Source: Mesotaenium endlicherianum (lineage: Eukaryota; Streptophyta; Zygnematophyceae; Zygnematales; Mesotaeniaceae). From it: a stretch of DNA of 64,000 bases. How positions within the stretch are numbered: the first letter of the stretch is position 1; every line of letters starts with the position of its first letter. The position numbers and the translations under genes were made by a program. Of the stretch, positions 57,990-64,000 are shown one piece after another. Location: assembly GCA_009602735.1 (NCBI GenBank), contig WELA01010137.1, positions 1-64,000 of the forward strand, in the 5' to 3' direction. Below the pieces are notes generated by a model. The model was not told where the DNA came from and made no database searches. It was given only the letters and a program-made list of their open reading frames with translations.

Positions 57990-60900
57990 CTGTAAGCACT
58001 GTGCCCGCCGCATCAGCTGCCACAAGCAGACATCACTGACAGCGAAAAAGAAGAATGGGTAGAGGGGGGAGGGGGCGGCAGGTGGGAAACCGGTGGAGGA
58101 AAGGAGCATGAGGAAAGCGGCGGGGCATGTGCGCGGGCACCTGACGCTGGCAGAGAAGCTGCTGCGGTCGCCGATGGAGACAGAGCGCGAGGGGGGAAGG
58201 GGGGCGCGGGGGCCCAGGGTGCCGTCAGAGCTGCCCTCCCCATTCTTCTCACTGCTTCCTCCATCTCTGTTTGCGGGCAAGCACGCATATACAAACATTC
58301 AGTGAGGACAAAACACACACACCTTGCTCCCAAGCCTTGCAGAAATGCTGCCAAAGAAAGAAGCCTTTAACTTCTACCAACTTCCGCACAGGCATACATA
58401 TACACACACACACACTCTCTCTCTCTCTCAGAGTGTACTAGACAAATGCAGACAATGTCCTTTGCTGCATTTAAGCCCACACACTCTGGCCAGGTGGCAC
58501 CACGGCGATATTGGTGGTGCAGAAGCAGGAGGCAGATAAAGGAGCAGGTGGTGTGGGAGAGCAGCCCAGCTTCTGCGCCAGGCCACTTATGCACCACGGA
58601 GGAACATGGCCGGGGGAGCTGCCAGGTGGAGAGCGCGCACCTGCCATACGCCCTCGGCAACGCTGGCGATCCTGTGGGCCCCCGCAGGGGCAGGTCAACA
58701 GATGAGAAGCCGTTCTCGATGGGGCTGCACGTACACACACACACACACACACCCACAGAGCACGCAAGGGGGTTCCCTCAGCAAGCTTGTTGTCCCTGTA
58801 TCCACCTTCCGCCATCTCTGTTGCCCCCCAATATCCCAGACATGCCGCCCCTTCCATTCTCCCTCTCTTCTGCGGTACGATCCTCTAAGCTCCTCAACGA
58901 GCAGGTGCAACTCCTGAAGAAAAGCTCATCATCTGCAGATGGGAAGTGGGGGCTGTGCAGCGCTGCCCTTGCTGCACACCGCAAGCTGGATGCTGCCGCT
59001 GCTGCAACAGCACCGGCACCTGCTCCTGCTACATGGCCCTCTCTGAAGCGGAACCAACAAGCCCTTCCTCCTTGGCCACAAGCTCACTCTTTCTTTCTTT
59101 CCGCGGGAACAAATCACTGATAGACCCCCCTCTTGGGAATGGATACTAGCACGACGTGCGTTACTCCGCAGCAAGCGAGGGGGAGCAAGAAGGAGAAGCG
59201 GCTCTCACCTGGGGCCAGCAGCAGCACGCAAGTCGCGGACTGGGGAAGAGAAGGAGCCAGAGCTGTGGCGACGGGACCCGCCGGGCTCTGTGCACACGCG
59301 GGGGCACACGCAGGAGGCACGCGTTGCCTCCCCCAAGGGCCATCAGAGCTGAGCTGAAAAAGGGCGAGAGGGCACCGGCACCAGCACCGTGTTGAGCGCT
59401 CAGCAGAAGGGAGGATGTGGAATTTGAATGTGTGTGAGTGCGGAGTGTGAGCGACACGGAAATGATCAACTTGCTTACATTGCGTAGCACACTTGAGAAT
59501 GATGTGTATCAAGATACATGTACTCAAAGGGAGGGAGATACGGAGCAGGTGTGTATAAAGGAGAGGAGACGGACAACAACGGGAGCTCTACCGGGAGAGG
59601 CCGGGGCGGGAGGAGCCGCAGCTGGTGTACCAGCAGGCAAGGGCACTGGCAGAAGAGGCACAGGCGCCGCAGGCTGTCTGCTGCTTCCACGCACGCACCC
59701 ACTCACGCACGCACGCACGCATGCAGAGGGTGAGCAGGCAGGCAGGAAGGCAGGCAGGCAGGCACCACAGCAGAGCTACTCAACCGATCATAACTCAGCC
59801 CCACAGGCTCCAGAGCTCGTGTGACCGCACCTGCCCCGTTTGCGGTGCTCCGAATTCACGAGTGGGAGGGAGAGACGGAGCAAGGCTAGCACGCAGTGTG
59901 CAAGAGCGGGGCACACATTGACGAGGGAGGGGAGAGGAAGGGGGGAGAAAGAGGCGAGGGAGAACGTGAGAGAGGGAGATGAGGAAGGAGAAAGAGAGGG
60001 AGATGAGGGGAGAGGGAGGGAGACGAAAAGAAAGAGGGAGAGGGAGGAGCAAGGGAAGGATTGAGAAAGAGCTCACCCTGCGTGCAACTGCCCAGGTGAT
60101 GACAGCAAATTGTGAGGCAACGCCACCCCCGCGGGAGCTGGGGGTGGCGCAGCCACAGCCGGCACGTCCCTCTGGCCACTCGTCCCCGTCAGCATCTGTG
60201 CCACGTGCGCCATCCGCTCCTCCTGCTGCGCAATCTGCTCCCGGCAATGCGCCAGCTGGCGCTCGCCCTCCATACGCTCCCTCTCCGCCGCCTGCAGCAT
60301 GTCACGACTCCGGCCCGATTCGCCCAGCAGGTGCTGCACGATGGCGTCCCCCTGCTCCGCCAACACATGCGCCCCCCTCGCCTGCAAGCGCAGCTCCTGC
60401 ATCTCATTGCCGGCCTCCCCCAGGCGCGCCTGCAGCTCCTCCACCTCACGCTGGAGCGCCAGGTGGTGCTCCTCCTTTGCCTGGGTGGCCTCTGCTGCCG
60501 CCGCCTGTGCAGCCTGCAGCCGCAAGCGCTCCCGCCTCAGGCCCTCAACCTCAGCCTGGGCTGCAATCAAGGTAGAGCGATCCTCAAAGAGGGCGGCATT
60601 TCTGTCCGTCATCTTGACGAGCGTGGCGGTGCTGTCCTCCAGCGCCGAATGGAGAACCGCCAGCTCCCCTCTGTGACGCTCGGCCTCGTCAGCATGCCTG
60701 AGCTCCAGCTCAGCCACATGTGTCAGGTGGAGGCGCTCGAGCTCTGCCAACCGATCCAGGTAGTTGTTCTCAAGCGCTGCCATGTGGGCGGCGGCTGCTG
60801 ACTCCTGTGCGAGCCTCTGCTGCTCCAGCAATGCCACCTGTTGCTGGTTGTCCCCTAGGACAGCCTGCAGCGCTGCCAGCTGGCGGGCCTCCCCACCCCG

Positions 60901-63138
60901 CGCGGCTTGCAGGGCCTCGATGCTCGCCTCCAGCTCCCCCACCCGCCGCACGCAGCACTGCAGCACCGACCGGGGGGCGGGCAGGACCAGGACCAGAAGA
61001 TGTCAGCCCAGAAGGACAAGCCGACAGGTCTCACGTGCCCAGCATTTCATCGGGCACCACTCGCGTGCAGCAAGCCACCAATCAGCAATCGAGCCAGCCA
61101 AAGCACACCTCAGCATGCCATACTTGCAACACCCCCGCCCTCCCCCAGTCCCCCCCCCTCCGCTCCCCAGCCCAACAGAGGTTTGTCAAGCCTGAAAGAA
61201 GGGGAACCTCGGGGATGAGGGGTGGTCAACAGCTGGTCAACCACGGGTCAACCGCAAGTCCACGGGCGTGAACCGAGACATGGGTCGCACGCGTACCGGG
61301 CAATGGGGGGCGGTGCAGCCGGCCTCGTGGGTGGCCGCCTCCGACAGCTCCCCCTGCCACGGGCACCCTTCCTTGTACTTGGCACACTTCACCCGCAAGC
61401 TGCCCCACAGGAGAGGACGCACGCCCTCCCAGTAGCCGCTCATGAGTTGTTTTGCCACACGCTCACTGACATGCTCACTTACATGCACAGCACATGCACC
61501 CGCGCACGAAGAGAGACACATGCACGCAGAGGATGGCACAGAGGGGGGGTGCAAATGTGGACATGGAGGGAAGAAGAGAAAAAAGTGAGAGCAAGAGGGC
61601 GAGAGAGAGCAAGAGATCAAGAGAGGAAGAGGGAGAGAGGGAGGGGTCACAAGGGGCTGGGCAATGGAGGACGACTAGAGAGACGGGGAAGGAAGAGACA
61701 AATATATCCTTCCCCCTGGTCCTCCTGGCCTGCAAGCGGGTGCATTGGAATCATGCATGGCCTAGAGACACTCCCTACAGAGACAGCAGGCTAAAGGCTG
61801 AGGAGGGAGCTGAGGCACACACGGAGGCGAATGCAGGGGCTGCGCCACAGCTGACTTAGGTGACTGGAGCAAACACCCCCCCTCGCCCCCCCTCCCCCCC
61901 CAATAACCAGACTCACACACACACATGCACGCACACACAGACACACACACACACACACACACACAGAGTGTCACACCACCTACGTTTACATTCACGCATC
62001 AGCAACCTCCGAGCGAAGGTGAGGAGCTGCGGAAAATTTGAAAATTTCTTCACGAGGCCCAGGTAAAGGTCTAGCTAGGGCACGCCCGTGAGGGCGGCCT
62101 AGCGCTGGAGAGGGCACGGGGGTGGGTGCATCCTCTCTGGCTCTGGCTTGTGCCCACCTGAGCATATAGCGGTAGGTGAAGTTCTTGGCCTCGCTCAGCC
62201 GCCGCAGGGGCTCCACTGGCGTGTTGTGCTGCGCGCCCGCACCACTGTCAAGCCCGTGATTGCACGCTCGCACTCTCACTCATCGAGTCTGCGTTCGCAC
62301 ACGCACTGGTCAGGAGCGCGTTTGCACCTGATCCCAGCAGGACAGTGTTGTACCCGCATACGCCAGGACGACTGCATTCGCAGTGAAAGCACTTGCCCAA
62401 ACCCCGTTGGCAATCACTCTTGCCCAGCGGGGTCGCATTCGCCTCTCCGTATAGCATCTTCCTGGCCTTGCTTTCCCTTCCCAGGAGTTGCAAACCGAGA
62501 AGCGTCTGATGAATACCGTACTCACATACTGTGTAACGTTCTATGCCTTCAGCCTCTTCACATAGTACACCTTGTGTTGAGTGACAAGTGCATGAGAGAT
62601 ACAAGCGTGCAGTCTGAGGAGTACGGACTGACGGTGAAGATCGATCGGCTGTGAGCACCTGTCAATCAGCGCATCTGAGGGAGCAAGCCTGAGAATGCTG
62701 ACTCACCAGGGGGCACAGGTGATGGCCGGCTCTAATGGTCGTCCTGATGCAGTCAGAGCACCAGAAGTGGTCACATGGCGCCTGCATGCCCCACGAGAGC
62801 CCTTTCTGAATGCTACCGTTTCTCAGGCTGGAATGGGTGACTACCAAAAAAGTCGTGCAAAGTCCAAGCTAGCAGACAAGCAAACTGCTCGAGGACTGCA
62901 GGTAACCACTATTGAGGTGCAAAGAAGATGACTGCAAAAAGCACGTGCCCAGGGAGAGCTGTACAAAATACAAATTCCGCACACATTGCAAGAGTTGAGT
63001 AGTTTTGATTCGAGGAGCTAAAGCCAATCGTACTCCTGCACTCACTTGCAGAGCATCGTCGGGATGCACCAGTTCCAAGCAGATGGTGCAGATGCCCTCA
63101 AAAGGCTCCTGAAGCAAGCGTTTGGTATCAATCGCCAT
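56951..63138 (-). CDS. RING - TRAF zinc finger - coiled coil - WD40 protein (TRAF7-like E3 ubiquitin ligase)
   Basis: A multi-exon host gene. Supported exons, in transcript order, are 63138-63046, 62781-62707, about 62244-62158, 61465-61297, 60957-60077, 58266-58141 and 57989-56951. Junctions 1/2, the two around the TRAF finger, and the last one agree in phase and have GT-AG ends. One or more exons are unresolved at 62,250-62,700 and at 58,270-60,070. The domain order matches animal TRAF7: RING recruits the E2, the TRAF zinc finger and coiled coil mediate assembly, and the WD40 propeller binds substrate. COP1 also joins RING, coil and WD40 but lacks the TRAF finger. Introns hold GA-rich and CA microsatellites. 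TRAF7 orthology is inference; a related algal RING-WD40 family is the alternative. Confidence 0.8.
58141..58266 (-). CDS. Linker exon before WD40
   Basis: 126 bp between AAACAG| and GTCAG|GTGCCC. It encodes a low-complexity linker (DGGSSEKNGEGSSDGTLG, then SVSIGDRSSFSASV). Its last two bases, AG, complete an Arg codon with the first base of the WD40 exon. Confidence 0.6.
58388..58436 (+). repeat. CA/CT microsatellite in intron
   Basis: A run of CA followed by CT dinucleotides within an intron of the WD40 gene; another CA run is at about 58,731-58,752. Confidence 0.8.
59690..59765 (+). repeat. CACG and GGCA short tandem repeats in intron
   Basis: CACGCACGCACG followed by GCAGGCAGG-type units. 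Low complexity, intronic. Confidence 0.7.
59925..60066 (+). repeat. GA-rich purine tract in intron
   Basis: About 140 bp of almost pure purine on the plus strand. On the transcribed strand it is a long pyrimidine tract just downstream of the donor of the coiled-coil exon. Confidence 0.7.
60077..60957 (-). CDS. Coiled-coil exon
   Basis: 293 codons plus two bases, between CTGCAG|TGC and CAGG|GTGAGC. After CCVRRVGELEASIEALQAA it is a nearly continuous heptad-like stretch of about 230 residues rich in Ala, Glu, Leu, Gln and Arg, then an Ala/Pro tail. It is longer than the coil of animal TRAF7 and probably drives oligomerisation. Confidence 0.85.
61297..61465 (-). CDS. Exon with TRAF-type zinc finger
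   Basis: It runs from ATGTCAG| to CCG|GTACGC. It encodes LWGSLRVKCAKYKEGCPW, then QGELSEAATHEAGC, a C-x6-C...H-x3-C pattern of TRAF-type fingers, followed by a further Cys/His pair (TAPHCP). It ends in phase 0, matching the coiled-coil exon. Confidence 0.8.
61905..61965 (+). repeat. CA microsatellite in intron
   Basis: CA dinucleotide run with a few interruptions, between the TRAF-finger exon and the exon before it. Confidence 0.8.
62158..62244 (-). CDS. Exon upstream of the TRAF finger
   Basis: It reads QHNTPVEPLRRLSEAKNF then TYRYML and ends AG|GTGGGC in phase 2, which fits the next exon (T GAG CGT gives Ser-Glu-Arg). The 5' end is uncertain: acceptor candidates lie at GACAG| (62,245) and GCGCAG| (about 62,233). 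Confidence 0.6.
62707..62781 (-). CDS. Exon 2: second half of RING finger
   Basis: 25 codons between CATGCAG| and CTG|GTGAGT, both phase 0. It reads APCDHFWCSDCIRTTIRAG then HHLCPL, supplying C-x-H-x2-C-x2-C and the start of the last pair. The closing Cys must be in the next exon, which I could not place with confidence. Confidence 0.8.
63046..63138 (-). CDS. Exon 1: start and first half of RING finger
   Basis: It begins at ATG 63138 (MAIDTKRLLQEPFEG) and holds the first RING pair, C-T-I-C, then LELVHPDDALQ. It ends in phase 0 at CAA|GTGAGT, a strong donor. The start is the first in-frame ATG and gives a short leader before the RING, unlike the longer N-terminus of animal TRAF7; an upstream exon is possible. 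Confidence 0.8.
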
Positions 63139-64000
63139 CACCCCCGACTGGCTTCTCTTGTATGTTTGGTGTATTTGTTTACTTCTGCGAGCGCTAGAAG
63201 GCCCTGAATGAAAGAGGGCTCAGGCATAAAGGCAATTTATGGAACCATAATCGAACAGGGGACGCCTTTTTACGGGGCGTCACAAGCTCATCTACAAGGT
63301 GATCGCTGACTAACATCTTCAAGGAGCTAGCTTCGCTGCGAACCCAGCGGTCCGCCCTTGCGCGAGAAGCGCGATCATTGATGCAGGTCATGCAGGACAA
63401 TGCAGGACTAGCAGTCCTGGCTTTTGTGCAAATAGTGGACTTTCCTATGTGGCGCGTACAACAAAAGAAAGAGCAAGTAGACGACATTGTTGACGAGCTT
63501 TTAATAAGGTGTCCCTTCTCGTGAGTCGTCACATCAACAAAGTTCAAAGATTCCAAAGGAAGGGCCCAACATGTGCCTTGGACCATCCACGTCTGTCTAA
63601 ACGCCGAAAGATTCCTCACATAGAATCTTTTTCTTTGGGCGCGTTCGTTCAAGTGGGGAGCAAGATGGCTAATCCATGGGCAGTATTTTTAGATGTCCAA
63701 TTTCTGTCCAATTTGCTACATCAGAGTGACCACAGTCGGTGCATGTTCAGTTATGTTTGGTTTTGCTTTTCAATAGTGACCTTCGATCTAGCAAGCAACA
63801 CTGCTGTGGTAGGTTTCAGGGCTGTCAACCGCACGTGCGAGTGAACGTTTAAGGAGTTTGAAGCAGTTTGAAGTGGCTTGAAGCAGGTTTGAAGCATGTC
63901 GAAGAAAAAACCAGGTGAACCGACGCGCATTCAAGCATGTGTTCACGACGACTCCAGGTCATTCAAGGCTTCACCTTGCTGCACCTTTAGGCACACTTGA
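63139..64000. other. 5' flank of the TRAF7-like gene; no other gene seen
   Basis: Probably contains the promoter and 5' UTR. A 152-codon minus-strand frame at 63,194-63,652 has no recognisable domain and is not called. Near the right edge 'gaagcagtttgaagtggcttgaagcaggtttgaag' is a small imperfect repeat of a TTGAAGC unit. Confidence 0.4.

Noticed and set aside
56910-57995. Plus-strand frames of up to 227 codons opposite the WD40 exon
   Set aside because: Shadows of the GC-rich WD40 exon on the other strand; the minus strand shows seven clear repeats.
60112-60801. Plus-strand frames opposite the coiled-coil exon
   Set aside because: Antisense shadows; splice phases and domain order support the minus strand.
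56951-63138. COP1 as identity of the host gene
   Set aside because: COP1 lacks a TRAF-type zinc finger between RING and coil; the finger here is clear and splice-linked in phase to the coil.
63194-63652. 152-codon frame upstream of the TRAF7-like gene
   Set aside because: No domain, no splice link to exon 1 seen, and the composition is not distinctive; more likely 5' flank.
1-64000. CRISPR arrays, rRNA genes, bacterial operons
   Set aside because: No regularly spaced identical repeats with unique spacers, no rRNA sequence and no operon-like gene packing were seen.

Overview
The window looks like nuclear DNA of a green-lineage eukaryote, most probably a streptophyte (charophyte-type) alga. 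The reasons are chromodomain-bearing Ty3/gypsy retrotransposons primed by an initiator-Met-like primer site, a piggyBac transposon, dense layers of degenerate repeats, and one host gene cut into short exons by GT-AG introns. The lineage is inference; no ribosomal or organellar marker is present. Nothing points to a bacterium or plasmid.

Layout. 1-10,077 is a stack of LTR elements. A minus-strand copy of Ty3/gypsy family A runs off the left edge and sits in the 5' LTR of a large non-coding element (B, 1,784-6,215). B abuts a decayed Ty3/gypsy pol (C, 6,216-10,077) whose 3' coding end carries a PHD-type finger, and a family-A solo LTR interrupts C's integrase. 10,078-31,650 has no recognisable gene: it is a graveyard of inverted-repeat pairs, short terminal-inverted-repeat elements and a tandem CT-rich array. 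31,651-50,949 holds another family-A solo LTR, a short hypothetical frame, and two nested family-A elements: element 1 (33,155-50,949) contains element 2 (41,569-50,414) inside its 3' LTR, with a perfect 5-bp target duplication. 51,302-54,625 is a broken piggyBac element with matching ends. 54,630-56,950 shows nothing recognisable. 56,951-63,138, minus strand, is the only convincing host gene: RING finger, TRAF-type zinc finger, long coiled coil and seven WD40 repeats, the architecture of TRAF7-like E3 ubiquitin ligases.

Most notable observations. (1) Family A has an extra sense-strand reading frame between integrase and 3' LTR. It lacks envelope features and is preceded in both copies by a TACTAAC branch-point motif and a CAG 3' splice site; a strong candidate donor lies at the gag start, so a spliced subgenomic RNA is likely. 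A second polypurine tract just upstream of the extra frame suggests it was acquired beyond an ancestral 3' end. (2) Gag and pol of element 2 are linked by a TTTAAAA slippery heptamer in the phase needed for a -1 shift. (3) The host TRAF7-like gene can be partly modelled because several exon junctions agree in phase.

Limits: everything was read by eye; LTR and repeat ends are exact only where a target duplication or a TG...CA end is quoted. Single N bases at four places mark assembly joins.
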